A stretch of DNA of 46,967 bases from positions 1 through 46,967 of the forward strand of contig CALABZ010000371.1 in the NCBI GenBank assembly GCA_937888615.1, in the 5' to 3' direction. Under the pieces are notes generated by a model that saw only the letters and a program-made list of their open reading frames with translations, did not search any database and was not told the origin of the DNA. Position numbers and translations under genes: made by a program. Shown one piece after another: positions 34,763-43,863 of the stretch (its first letter is position 1; each line of letters begins with the position of its first letter). The DNA comes from an uncultured Lentisphaeria bacterium. GTDB lineage: Bacteria > Verrucomicrobiota > Lentisphaeria > Victivallales > Victivallaceae.

Positions 34763-37408
34763 TTACTTGCTGTTATTTGGTTTGCCATTTTCAGCGGATG
34801 AGGCTGGCTCAACCGGGGAATTATGCTGTTGAAGTTTCTGAATCTTATTTTTTAAAGTTTGAACATCCGGGTGATTTCCCATTCCGATGTTATTGTATGT
34901 GGACAAAGCCTTTTGGTAATACTCCAAAGCTTTGGCGTTTTCGCCCAACTTCTCAGAAAACACGCCGATATTGCCTAGCGATATTGCAATATTCTGATGA
35001 TTTTCGCCATAAACTTTTTTAAAAATAGCCAATGCCTTTTGAAAAAACTCCAAAGCTTTGGCGTTTTCACTCAAATTGCTATGAATAAAGCCGATATTGT
35101 TTAGTAATGTTGCGACATCCGGATGATTTTCGCCATAAGTCTTTTCCCTAATAGCCAAAGCTTTCTGATAATATTCCAGTGCTTTGACATTATCGCTCAA
35201 ATCGCTATAAACCAAGGCGATATTATTAAATGAAGTTGCGACATTGGGGTGATTTTCGCCATAAACGTTTTTCAGAATCGCCAGTGCTTTTTGATAATAT
35301 TCCAGAGCTTTGGCATTATTGCCCGAATTACTATAAATTGCACCCATATTATTGAGTGATACTGCAACAGTTGAGTGATTTTCGCCATAAACGTTTTTCA
35401 GAATAACCAGCGCTTTCTGATAATAATCCAGAGCCTCGGCGTTTTTTCCCAATTTCTCATGAACTGCGCCGATATTACCTAGTGATATTGCGACATTGGG
35501 GTGATTTTCGCCATAAACGTTTTTCCAAATGACCAATGCCTTTTGATGATATTCCAGAGCCTTGGTGTTTTCATCTAAATTGCTATAAACCAAGCCGATA
35601 TTGTTTAGAGATATTGCGACATCCGAGTGATTTTCGCCATAAACGTTTTTCCGTATCGCCAATGCCTGTCGGTAAAACTCCAACGCTTTGGCGTTTTCTC
35701 CCAATTTGCTATGAATAAAGCCGATATTGTTAAATGAAGTTGCGATATCCGGGTGATTTTCGCCATAAACGTTTTTCCAAATGACCAGCGCTTTCTGATA
35801 ATATTCCAGCGCTTTGACGTTATCGTCCGAATTGTCATAAAGCAAGCCGATATTGTTGAATGATTTTGCAATATCCGGATGATTTTTGCCATAAACTTTT
35901 TCTCTTATCGCTAAGGCCTTTTGATTACACTCCAATGCTTTGGTTCTTTCTCCCAAACTGTTATAAACCAAACCGATATTGTCAAATGAGGTTGCAACAT
36001 TGGGGTGATTTTCGCCATAAACGTTTTTCAGAATCGCCAGCGCTTTCTGGAAATATTCCAAGGCTTTTGCGTTTTCGCCCAAACTCTTATAAACCAAGCC
36101 GATATTGTTAAATAAAGTTGCAATATTGGGGTGATTTTCGCCATAAACGTTTTTCAGAATCGCCAGCGCTTTCTGGAAATATTCCAAGGCTTTTGCGTTT
36201 TCGTCCAATTTCTCATAAACCGTGCCGATATTATTAAATGATGTTGCAAGATCATTGGTTTCTTCTCTTGAATATTTCTGATAATATTCAATGGATTTTT
36301 CCAATAACTTCTGCGCCTGGCCGTATTCGCCGAATGAACCTAATATTGTGCCTACGGTTTGGTAAATGCCGGCCTTTACATTCAGATGGCTTTGCTGTTC
36401 AATCTTGGGGATGGCGTTGCGCATGGCCTGCAGAACGGTTAGATCCTTGCTGCCGCGGCGGGTCGGATCGGCACTTTGCAATGTTTCACGCAGAAAAGTC
36501 AAAGTTTCTTTTGCTTGCGCGGCCTGGTCTTTTGCATCTTTCTCGGCTTTTTCGGCTCGCTCTTTTTCTGCGACCGCCTGTTTCTCATTGGCGCGGGCGG
36601 TAGCCGCATTTTTTTTCGCTTCCTCAGCGTTATCCAAGGCTTTTTGTTCCGCAATCCGGGTCCGGTGCAATTGTTGGGCGGTGGCTTTTTCAGCGGCGAC
36701 GGCGCGCTGGTGATTTTCCTCGGCGATCCGCTCGGCGTGGAACGCCCAGGCGGTCAGGGCGGCAAGAACGGCGATGACACAGACGGCGATGACGATGTAT
36801 TGCCTGTAGCGGCGGCGCACTTCGGCTTGAAAACTGTCCTTGACTTCCTCGCGTTCCATTTCCAATAGACGCGAGATGCCCACGAGGACGCCGTTTTCCC
36901 AGTTTTGTTTGAGGTCGGGATGTCGTTTTTTCAATTCGGCGCGGTCGGGACGGAAATCGGGCAGATTGGTGTTGACAATTTCCGGGCGGCGCAATGCGGG
37001 CGGCAGGCAACTGTCGTCATGCAACGTCGGTTCTCCCTCAAGGATGATCGGCACGATCCGGTCGTAGCTATTCCCATGGGATTGCAGGAACTGTTCGATT
37101 TCCCAGTTCACGTAATGTTTTTCAGCGATTTCTTTTTTCGTGGCGGAGTTTGGGGAACAAAGTACCAGCAGGTAGCGGGAAGAGGCCAGCTTCTCCGTCA
37201 ATTCCGATTCAAACGTCGCCTTTCTCTGGCCGCCCAGGTTGGTTTTATCGAGAAAGACCCGGCGCAGGAATTTGCTGTTTTCCGGCCGCAGCTCCGGTCC
37301 GACCTTTTCCTCCGGATATTTGAAGTGCTCCAGAAAGGATTTGACAAACTTTGCGGCCTCAATATCATCCCGTGAATAACTGATAAACGCATAGTATTTA
37401 TTGCTCAT
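34763..37408 (-). CDS. TIR-TM-coiled-coil-TPR receptor-like protein
   Basis: This 881-aa protein begins with a TIR domain (about 1-165): YYAFISYSRDD, then LLVLCSPNSATKK and YVNWEIEQF with candidate catalytic E103. One membrane helix follows (about 203-222), preceded by RRRYRQ, which by the positive-inside rule keeps TIR in the cytosol. Next are a charged coiled coil rich in A, E and K (about 224-315), then eleven kinesin-light-chain-type TPRs of 42 residues (NHPNVATSFNNIGLVY…ALEYYQKALAI) to the end. The TPR part would thus lie outside the inner membrane. The start ATG 37408 shares one base with the stop of a short upstream frame (TAATG). The nearly identical TPRs suggest recent expansion. A TIR NADase or signalling effector with a sensor is the likely role. 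Confidence 0.85.
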   Translation of the reverse strand: MSNKYYAFISYSRDDIEAAKFVKSFLEHFKYPEEKVGPELRPENSKFLRRVFLDKTNLGGQRKATFESELTEKLASSRYLLVLCSPNSATKKEIAEKHYVNWEIEQFLQSHGNSYDRIVPIILEGEPTLHDDSCLPPALRRPEIVNTNLPDFRPDRAELKKRHPDLKQNWENGVLVGISRLLEMEREEVKDSFQAEVRRRYRQYIVIAVCVIAVLAALTAWAFHAERIAEENHQRAVAAEKATAQQLHRTRIAEQKALDNAEEAKKNAATARANEKQAVAEKERAEKAEKDAKDQAAQAKETLTFLRETLQSADPTRRGSKDLTVLQAMRNAIPKIEQQSHLNVKAGIYQTVGTILGSFGEYGQAQKLLEKSIEYYQKYSREETNDLATSFNNIGTVYEKLDENAKALEYFQKALAILKNVYGENHPNIATLFNNIGLVYKSLGENAKALEYFQKALAILKNVYGENHPNVATSFDNIGLVYNSLGERTKALECNQKALAIREKVYGKNHPDIAKSFNNIGLLYDNSDDNVKALEYYQKALVIWKNVYGENHPDIATSFNNIGFIHSKLGENAKALEFYRQALAIRKNVYGENHSDVAISLNNIGLVYSNLDENTKALEYHQKALVIWKNVYGENHPNVAISLGNIGAVHEKLGKNAEALDYYQKALVILKNVYGENHSTVAVSLNNMGAIYSNSGNNAKALEYYQKALAILKNVYGENHPNVATSFNNIALVYSDLSDNVKALEYYQKALAIREKTYGENHPDVATLLNNIGFIHSNLSENAKALEFFQKALAIFKKVYGENHQNIAISLGNIGVFSEKLGENAKALEYYQKALSTYNNIGMGNHPDVQTLKNKIQKLQQHNSPVEPASSAENGKPNNSK
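34880..36285 (-). repeat. eleven tandem 126-bp TPR-coding repeats
   Basis: Units of 126 bases encode 42-residue TPRs with consensus NHPxVATSxNNIGxVYxxLGENAKALEYYQKALAIxKNVYGE. Neighbouring copies are highly similar at DNA level (for example the recurring GATTTTCGCCATAAACGTTT), which indicates recent duplication or gene conversion. The number of units may differ between strains. Confidence 0.85.
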
Positions 37409-37461
37409 TATAATATGATCCGAATTCTGTTGTTTTCGTTTCGTAGGCATCGGCACATCAT
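37408..37461 (-). CDS. possible 17-codon coupling peptide upstream of TIR-TPR gene
   Basis: Directly after the cyclase stop, AAGGAG is followed 10 bases later by ATGATG and a 17-codon frame (MMCRCLRNENNRIRIIL). Its TAA shares a base with the ATG of the TIR-TPR gene (TAATG). The TIR-TPR gene itself has only a weak ribosome binding site (CGGA). This may be a translation-coupling device or a leader peptide. Chance is possible. Confidence 0.3.
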   Translation of the reverse strand: MMCRCLRNENNRIRIIL

Positions 37462-37466
37462 GTTTT

Positions 37467-38027
37467 TCAATTCTCCTTGCGGCTCAGCAGGTAAACGGCC
37501 AGTTCGCCGGAACCTTTCGGCAGGGTTCTGGTCCCGACATACTCGCAGGCCAGGCCGCTGTCCGGACGGAGCGCGACGAATGCCGCAAACGCCCCGCTGA
37601 CGAATACTTGTCCCTCCGCCGTGATCGGTTCGATCCGGGCCGCTTTCGACGTACTGCGGCCGATGTAATTGTCCGCCTCCAGGATCGGGTCGTACACTTT
37701 GCTCACCACCCCTACATGCAGGGCGACGCGCAGTTGCGGGATTGTTTTCACGCCGATTCCGGCCCAGTCGAAGCGGGCGGTCCATGATTGCAGTTCCAGC
37801 GCCAGGTATCCGGCTTTTGCCACATCGTCGAGGATCAGGTGAATCGCATCCCCCCAGGTGTTTTTCAAATTGATGCAGTCGGCGTATTTTTTCAGAATTT
37901 CTTCATTTACACCGGCGTAGAAATTACGGCTGAATTCTAGGCAGGATTTTTCATCCATCCGGCTGTATCCATGAAGGTCGGCGAACAAAATCGCTTTTAT
38001 GGCCCGTCCGTCAAGTTCTTTCAGCAT
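37467..38027 (-). CDS. class III adenylate/guanylate cyclase
   Basis: This 186-aa cyclase catalytic domain has no membrane part. The first metal aspartate is in ILFADLHGYSRM (D17), the second in NTWGDAIHLIL (D60), then LRVALHVGVV and YIGRSTSKAARIEPITAEGQ with R131. Related TPR-linked cyclases usually have an asparagine two to three residues before AAR (VNRAAR); here the stretch reads TSKAAR, so the transition-state asparagine is missing or replaced by serine. This could lower activity or change its product. The start overlaps the stop of the TPR-SLOG gene (ATGCTGA) with GGAGG just upstream, a classic coupling. It likely makes a cyclic nucleotide read by neighbouring proteins. Confidence 0.85.
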   Translation of the reverse strand: MLKELDGRAIKAILFADLHGYSRMDEKSCLEFSRNFYAGVNEEILKKYADCINLKNTWGDAIHLILDDVAKAGYLALELQSWTARFDWAGIGVKTIPQLRVALHVGVVSKVYDPILEADNYIGRSTSKAARIEPITAEGQVFVSGAFAAFVALRPDSGLACEYVGTRTLPKGSGELAVYLLSRKEN

Positions 38028-39232
38028 GGTATTTCCTCCACCGAAACGCCGTATCGGGCACACAGGGCAATGACCTCCGGCGGCGGTTGGCCGTTCGCCA
38101 GATAGGCGCAATAAAGGGGAAAGGCGAGATGCTGTCGTTTCAACAGGGCCAGCCCCAGCGCATAACGGTCATGAAATTCCTCGACGACCGCATCGCCTTC
38201 GCCGATTTTCTGACATTCCGGCATGATCACTTCCGTCCGGTCATGGCGGCAGACGGTCGACATCCGCTCATTCCACTCCGGAAATTCCGGGAACGCGTTT
38301 CCTTCGGCGTCCGGTTGCGACAGCACCATGCAACAGGACGCGCCATGCGCCAACACCGTTTCCGCGAACAGGATATCCTCCGTCCCGGAGCCGGAAAGAC
38401 AGGCAACGGCGACATTATGCCGTTTCAAAAAAAACTCAAGACGGCGGCGTATTCCGGCTTCGTCATATTGGCGGGGAGGGGAGTATTCATTGCGTCCGGC
38501 CAGCAGGGCGATCCCTGGCAGTTCGATGAATAGCGGCAATGCCTCGTCGTTTCCATCCAGATGGTTCAGCAAAAGCCTGAGCTGGCGGACGGTACTGCCG
38601 AAATCGCCGTACCGGTCACGGGCCTGAACCGACGCTTTGCGGTAATGCCGCTGCGCATCTTCCCGGCGTCCGGCGATCAGGGCGCATTCGCCGAGGGTGG
38701 CGTTTGCCCACATGGAGTCGTCCGTGACCAGCGGAATGGTGCGTTCCGCGATCTGCTGCGCGGTGTCGGTCCGTTCGCCGAGCAGATAACAACACGCGGC
38801 ATTGACGCCGTTGAAATATTCATGATGTTCCTCAAATGCCCGCAGGCTGATTTCGGCGGCTTCCAGAAATAACCGTTGTTTTTCGGCAGGGTCGGTGGCG
38901 GCGACAGCCATATCCTTAAAAATGCGGCTGCGGAAACCGGTGCATTCGGAGTCCGGTTCGTCCCGGAACAACTCCGCGATTTCCCGGGCGCGGCGAACGG
39001 CACCGGAACGTGCCAGCGCGAGCCCGAGGACATGGAGCTTCTCACGGGAGTCCGGCAATGCCGCCGCCAGGTCGTAAGCGTGAAAATTCTCGCCGATGGA
39101 CAGTGCCCGGCGGGCGAGAAAAAGCCTGCCGTCATGATCGTCGGGCTGCAAGGATTTCGCCAATGCCTGAATCTGTTTTACGGACAATGGCTTATCCTTG
39201 AATTCACGATTCCATTCCGATGCAGCCGTCAT
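38021..39232 (-). CDS. TPR-S / TRAFs-binding-like protein with C-terminal SLOG-like domain
   Basis: This 403-aa soluble protein has N-terminal helical repeats (about 15-215). They carry the YFNGVNAACCYLLGERTDTA signature typical of TPR-S/TRAFs-binding-domain proteins that accompany cyclases. The second part (about 235-400) reads VAVACLSGSGTEDILFAE and HGASCCMVLSQP, close to SLOG/LOG-like Rossmannoid domains that bind or cleave nucleotide ligands. The usual SLACGAD glycine-rich loop is altered here to SGSGTED. It may sense a nucleotide and control the cyclase, with which it overlaps by 7 bases. No membrane segment is present. A gap of 76 bases separates it from the large TIR-repeat gene upstream. 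Confidence 0.75.
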   Translation of the reverse strand: MTAASEWNREFKDKPLSVKQIQALAKSLQPDDHDGRLFLARRALSIGENFHAYDLAAALPDSREKLHVLGLALARSGAVRRAREIAELFRDEPDSECTGFRSRIFKDMAVAATDPAEKQRLFLEAAEISLRAFEEHHEYFNGVNAACCYLLGERTDTAQQIAERTIPLVTDDSMWANATLGECALIAGRREDAQRHYRKASVQARDRYGDFGSTVRQLRLLLNHLDGNDEALPLFIELPGIALLAGRNEYSPPRQYDEAGIRRRLEFFLKRHNVAVACLSGSGTEDILFAETVLAHGASCCMVLSQPDAEGNAFPEFPEWNERMSTVCRHDRTEVIMPECQKIGEGDAVVEEFHDRYALGLALLKRQHLAFPLYCAYLANGQPPPEVIALCARYGVSVEEIPC

Positions 39233-39308
39233 AATCCACCCTTCTTGCCAAAGCCGTTCTCATATCCGCGTGTTTTTACCATAGCCTCACCTTTTATCTA
39301 TTGCAAAA

Positions 39309-42300
39309 TCACGGCATCTTTTTCTGCAGAATAATTTTACCGCCGGTATCAAAAGCCGTTATTTCAGTCGGCAGCCCATCCTTATTGTACTTGATGGTGA
39401 GCCTTGCGAAGCCGTTGCACGCAATGGGTTTGCCGTCGACGCCGAAATAAGCTTCTTCCGTTTGTTTGCCCTGGGTATTGTATTTTCTGATCCGTTTTGC
39501 AAAACCCGTTTTATGAAGGATCGGTTTGCCGTCGGCGCCGAAATAGGCCTCTTCGATTTGATTGCCCAATTCATCATATTTCATTCTCCGGACGGCGCAT
39601 CCATTCTTTTTGTTCAGGACAGGTTTGCCGTCGACGCCGAAATATGCCTGTTCGATTTGATTGCCGCGCTCATCGTATTTCCGGATATCCCGAGCAATTC
39701 CTTCCGGGTTCATGATCGGTTTACCGTCAGTGCCGAGGTAATCCGCTTCAATCATGTAGCCACGTGTGTCATATTTCATAAGCAGCAGAGCCCAGCCTTG
39801 TTTGCACACTATGCGTTTGTCGTCCGGGCCGAAACAGGCGATTTCGATCATATTGCCGTGTTCATCATATTTGCAGGTCGCCTTGGCGGTCCCGTTCCTG
39901 CGAAATGTTGGTTTGCCGGTGGTATCGAAATAAATCTCTTCGACTTTGTTGCCGCGGTGGTCGTATTTCCAGAAATAGGCGGCAAAACCTTCCTTATTGG
40001 TAATTGGTTCGCCGCTCGTACCAAAATAGGCCTGTCCAGTCTGGTTTCCGCGCTCATCATATTTCCAGGTGATTCTGGAAATTCCTTCTTTGCCCATGAC
40101 GGGTTTGCCGTCGGTCCCGAAATAAGCTTCCTCGATTTTATTGCCGCGCTCATCGTATTTCCATGTGGTTTGGAAAACTCCATTCTTGCCCGGAAGCGGT
40201 TTGCCATCGGTCCCGAAACAAGCTTCAGCGATCCTGTTGCCGCGATCATCGTATTTGATTGAGACTTTGGACGATCCTATTTTAGTTAGGGTAGGTTTGC
40301 CGTCTGCATCGAAATAGGTTTCCTCAATCAGATTATTATGATCGTTGTATTTCATGATCTTTTTCGAGAATCCATACCGGCAAAGACCTGGTTTATTGTC
40401 GGTGCCGAAATAAGCTTCTTCGATTTTGTTGCCGCGTTCGTCATACTTTACAGTTCCACTCGCGATACCGTTACAAAGCGTAGGTTTGCCGTCAACGTCG
40501 AAGTAAGAGGCTCCGGTTGGATAGCCCTTTGCGTTGTATTGCAGAATTATTCCGGCATATCCGTCTTTATTGGCAACGGGTTTCCCATCCACGCCGAAAT
40601 AGGCTTCTGCAATTTTGTTGCCGCGCTCATCGTATTTGATTGAGACTTTGGACGATCCTATTTTATTCAGGGTAGGTTTGCCGTCTGCGTCGAAATAGGT
40701 TTCCTCAATCAGATTATTATGATCGTTGTATTTCATAATCTTCTTCGAGAATCCATTCCGGCAAAGACCTGGTTTATTGTCGGTGCCGAAATAAGCTTCT
40801 TCGATTTTATTGCCGCGCTCGTCGTACTTGACCGTATATCGGAAGAACCCGTTTTCGTTAAGGACCGGCTTTTCGTTCAGTCCAAAATAAGCTTCTTCGA
40901 TTCTGTTGCCGCGAGCATTGTATTTTATGGCAAATCGGGCGTAGCCATTCTTTATGGGAAAAGGTTTGCCGTCTATACCGAAATAGGTTGCTTCAATCAT
41001 ATTGCCGCGAGCATCATATTTTAAGCAGAGCCTGGCATAGCCGTCTTTGCTGAATACCGGTTTACCGTTGCTATCGAAACAGGACAATTCAATCATGTTG
41101 CCGCGTTCGTCATATTTTGTAGTGGCTTTGGAAACCCCGTTTTTCTGTTGGACAGGCTTGCCGTCGGTGCCGAAATATGATTCTTCGATTTTATTTCCGC
41201 GAGCATCATATTTCCAGATAAATCCGGCAATGCCGTCTTTATATAGAGCAGGTTTGCCGTCGGTGCCGAAATAAGCTTGTTCGATTTTATTGCTGCGCTC
41301 ATCGTATTTCATGGTCAATTTAGCACAACCGTCTTTATCGAGAGTGGGTTTGCCGTTGGTATCGAAATAAGCTTCTTCAATCTTCTTGCCGCGCTCATCG
41401 TATTTCATGGTGAGCTTGGCATAGCCATTATATAGAACGGGTTTGCCATTGGCATCGAAATAAGCTTCTTCAATCTTCTTGCCGCGTTCATCGTATGCGG
41501 AGGTAAACCTTGCACAACCATCTTTATCGAGAGTGAGGTTGCCGTCAGTACCGAAATGAGCCTGTTCGATCTTCTTGCCACGCTCATCGTATTTCATAGT
41601 GAGCTTGGCATAGCCATCTTTATCGAGAGTGGGTTTGCCGTTGGTATCGAAATAAGCTTCTTCAACCTTATTACCGCGCTCATCGTATTTCATGGTGAGC
41701 TTGGCATAGCCATCTTTATAGAGAGTGGGGTTGCCGTTGGTATCGAAATAAGATTCTTCAGTTTTATTGCCGCGTTCATCGTATTTCATGGTGAGCTTGG
41801 CATAGCCATTATATAGAGTGGGGTTGCCATTGGTATCAAAATAAGCTTCTTCAATCTTATTGCCGCGCTCATTGTAGTTCATGGTGAATTTAGCACAACC
41901 ATCTTTATCTGGAGTGGGCTTTCCGTCAGTGCCGAAATAAGCCTGTTCGATAATATTACCGCGTTCATCGTATTTTCGGGTGAATTTAGCGTTGCCGTCT
42001 TTGTGGAGAACAGGTTTGCCGTCAGTGCCGAAATAAGCCTGTTCGATAATATTACCGCGCTCATCGTATTTGCAGGTGGCTTTGGCATAACCATCATTTC
42101 GAAGAATGAATTTATTGTCAATGCCGAAATAAGCTTCTTCAATCATATTGCCGCGTTCATCGTATTTGATCGTGAGTTTGGCATATCCGTTTTTCTGGAG
42201 AACAGGCCTGCCGTCGATACCGAAATAAGCCTGTTCGATAATATTACCGCGTTCATCGTATTTGCAGGTGGCTTTGGCACAACCATTTTTATCGAGAGTG

Positions 42301-43835
42301 GGTTTGCCGTCAGTGCCGAAATAAGCTTGTTCGATAATATTACCGCGTTCATCGTATTTGCAGACCATTTTAGCATAGCCGTCTTTGAACAGTGATGGAT
42401 TTCCGGAGACATCGACGATTTGCTCTTCTATGAGATTGCCGTTGGCATCGTAGTCGTCAATACAGATCATCCAGTCGGCTTCATTGAGGACCGGTTGAGT
42501 TTTCTCATTGACATAGGTGATTTTGTGCAGATTGCCATTGGCAGCGTATTCATAAAGCTTTCCGGCGATTCCGTTGGGGGTTGCCTGCGGTTTGCCTTTT
42601 TCATTCAAATAGGATATTTTCAGGGGCCGCCCATACTGATCCAGATCGTAACGCCGTCCGAAAATGCCATCGGCATCTTTCGTCGCGCTTCCTCCGGCAC
42701 GTTGGAAACGGACTTCTTCGATGTATCCATCGTCATTCCGCGTCAACGCCCAGCGTTGGATTTCGCCTTTTCCGGTCAGGTTATTTTGAAAAAATGCCCC
42801 TTTGCCAAGAGCCGAGGTCTTGGCGGAAAGCGCCATCGGCAGTTCCCCGCCATCGTCCGTGATACGGACGAATGCCACATACTGTTTCTTATTGCCGGAA
42901 TAAGCACGCTGGCTCTGGATTTTGCCATTGCGATCGGTGATGTCCACGGACTTCAGGTCGTTGGTTGCCTTGTCGTAATTTAATTTTTGGATCATCGGGC
43001 GTTCTGCCCGCTCGGTGTTGTTATGGGGGGTTGGAGTCCCGGCCGAGTTCGCGTAGGCCACTTCGCGTAGAATGCGTTCGCCGAACCAGCCTTTCCGTCC
43101 GAGGTAAGTGAAACGGTAATGCGCACTGCGTTTGGCGATTTGCTCCTTGTCCAGCTCGAAGATCCCTTGCGGAATACCCCAACGGTCCACGTAGTCGGTG
43201 AAATAACGCTGCTTCTCAAAACCAATATCGTACCAGTAATACAACCCCGCCGCCAGTACCGCCGCCGCCGCCAGGCCGAACAGCGTATTGAGGACGCAAC
43301 GCCGTTTGCGGCGGCGTTCTTCGCGGCGCCATAATTCGTCGGGACGCAGTCCCAGAATTTTAGCCACCACGTCATTCAACGCACGTCGCTTGCCGGTTTT
43401 TTGGGTGTCGATTCCCAGCAGTTCCAGTTCCTTGACGGCCGGGCAGAAGCATTCATTCGCCGGGTCTTTCGGGATACCCTCGACGATCAGCGGGATAATA
43501 TTGTTCTCGCGTCCCATCCGGCAGAATTCGCGTACTTCGTCATCCACCCAGTGTTTCCCCTCCTGGTTGGGCCGGGCGGAGTGGGGCGAACAGATCACGA
43601 TCAGAAATCTCGACTCTTCCAGTTCCCGGTGCAGATTTTCGCGCAGTTTGCCGGAACCCAGGTCGGTCGCGTCGCGGAACACCGGTTTGATCCGCGACGG
43701 CAAGCCGCCGCCCGCTTCCTTGCGGATTACGCTTGGCAGGCGATAACATTCCAGTTGGGATTGAAGCCATTTCGCCCATTTTTCATCGCGGTGGCTGTAG
43801 CTGATGAACGCATAATAGCGGTATTGCTGTTCCAT
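39309..43835 (-). CDS. giant TIR-TM protein with about 33 YD-type repeats
   Basis: This 1508-aa protein starts with a TIR domain (about 1-165): YYAFISYSHRDEKW, DLGSGKLRENL, FLIVICSPHSARP and HWVDDEVREF with candidate catalytic E100. A very basic stretch (RREERRRKRRC) and one membrane helix (about 181-201) follow, placing TIR in the cytosol. After a linker come about 33 tandem repeats of 32 residues with consensus YAKxTxKYDERGNxIEEAYFGTDGKPxLxKDG (residues about 460-1500). They resemble RHS/YD-type sugar-binding repeats without any toxin or core domain. The array should lie beyond the inner membrane and could bind a ligand such as a glycan. ATG 43835 has AAGGAAAC upstream. It is one of two membrane TIR proteins of the cluster. 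Confidence 0.82.
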   Translation of the reverse strand: MEQQYRYYAFISYSHRDEKWAKWLQSQLECYRLPSVIRKEAGGGLPSRIKPVFRDATDLGSGKLRENLHRELEESRFLIVICSPHSARPNQEGKHWVDDEVREFCRMGRENNIIPLIVEGIPKDPANECFCPAVKELELLGIDTQKTGKRRALNDVVAKILGLRPDELWRREERRRKRRCVLNTLFGLAAAAVLAAGLYYWYDIGFEKQRYFTDYVDRWGIPQGIFELDKEQIAKRSAHYRFTYLGRKGWFGERILREVAYANSAGTPTPHNNTERAERPMIQKLNYDKATNDLKSVDITDRNGKIQSQRAYSGNKKQYVAFVRITDDGGELPMALSAKTSALGKGAFFQNNLTGKGEIQRWALTRNDDGYIEEVRFQRAGGSATKDADGIFGRRYDLDQYGRPLKISYLNEKGKPQATPNGIAGKLYEYAANGNLHKITYVNEKTQPVLNEADWMICIDDYDANGNLIEEQIVDVSGNPSLFKDGYAKMVCKYDERGNIIEQAYFGTDGKPTLDKNGCAKATCKYDERGNIIEQAYFGIDGRPVLQKNGYAKLTIKYDERGNMIEEAYFGIDNKFILRNDGYAKATCKYDERGNIIEQAYFGTDGKPVLHKDGNAKFTRKYDERGNIIEQAYFGTDGKPTPDKDGCAKFTMNYNERGNKIEEAYFDTNGNPTLYNGYAKLTMKYDERGNKTEESYFDTNGNPTLYKDGYAKLTMKYDERGNKVEEAYFDTNGKPTLDKDGYAKLTMKYDERGKKIEQAHFGTDGNLTLDKDGCARFTSAYDERGKKIEEAYFDANGKPVLYNGYAKLTMKYDERGKKIEEAYFDTNGKPTLDKDGCAKLTMKYDERSNKIEQAYFGTDGKPALYKDGIAGFIWKYDARGNKIEESYFGTDGKPVQQKNGVSKATTKYDERGNMIELSCFDSNGKPVFSKDGYARLCLKYDARGNMIEATYFGIDGKPFPIKNGYARFAIKYNARGNRIEEAYFGLNEKPVLNENGFFRYTVKYDERGNKIEEAYFGTDNKPGLCRNGFSKKIMKYNDHNNLIEETYFDADGKPTLNKIGSSKVSIKYDERGNKIAEAYFGVDGKPVANKDGYAGIILQYNAKGYPTGASYFDVDGKPTLCNGIASGTVKYDERGNKIEEAYFGTDNKPGLCRYGFSKKIMKYNDHNNLIEETYFDADGKPTLTKIGSSKVSIKYDDRGNRIAEACFGTDGKPLPGKNGVFQTTWKYDERGNKIEEAYFGTDGKPVMGKEGISRITWKYDERGNQTGQAYFGTSGEPITNKEGFAAYFWKYDHRGNKVEEIYFDTTGKPTFRRNGTAKATCKYDEHGNMIEIACFGPDDKRIVCKQGWALLLMKYDTRGYMIEADYLGTDGKPIMNPEGIARDIRKYDERGNQIEQAYFGVDGKPVLNKKNGCAVRRMKYDELGNQIEEAYFGADGKPILHKTGFAKRIRKYNTQGKQTEEAYFGVDGKPIACNGFARLTIKYNKDGLPTEITAFDTGGKIILQKKMP
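40258..40437 (-). repeat. segmental duplication inside the YD array, copy 1
   Basis: This 180-base block is nearly identical to 40639-40818, offset by 381 bases (127 codons, four repeat units). It shows a recent multi-unit duplication. Confidence 0.75.
40639..40818 (-). repeat. segmental duplication inside the YD array, copy 2
   Basis: This is the partner of 40258-40437. Both copies encode a rare unit (KIMKYNDHNNLIEETYFDAD) followed by SSKVSIKYD, a combination seen only in these two places. Confidence 0.75.
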
Positions 43836-43863
43836 GATGATGTTTCCTTCTTTTTATCATCCG

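Larger units (their letters stand above)
39315..42460 (-). repeat. about 33 tandem 96-bp YD-type coding repeats
   Basis: The units are 96 bases long (a few 93), each encoding KYDERGN-x-IEEAYFGTDGKP-like sequence. The plus strand shows the recurring TTGCCGCGCTCATCGTATTT. Copies vary most at the two linker positions and least at the YDERGN core. Most neighbours are close relatives, which implies expansion by recombination. Confidence 0.88.

Noticed and set aside
34880..36285. CRISPR-like array from regular 126-base repeats
   Set aside because: The repeats are protein-coding, in one open frame, with no unique spacers; they encode TPRs.
39315..42460. RHS/YD polymorphic toxin
   Set aside because: The repeats recall RHS proteins, but there is no RHS core, no C-terminal toxin and no immunity gene; the protein begins with TIR and a membrane helix.
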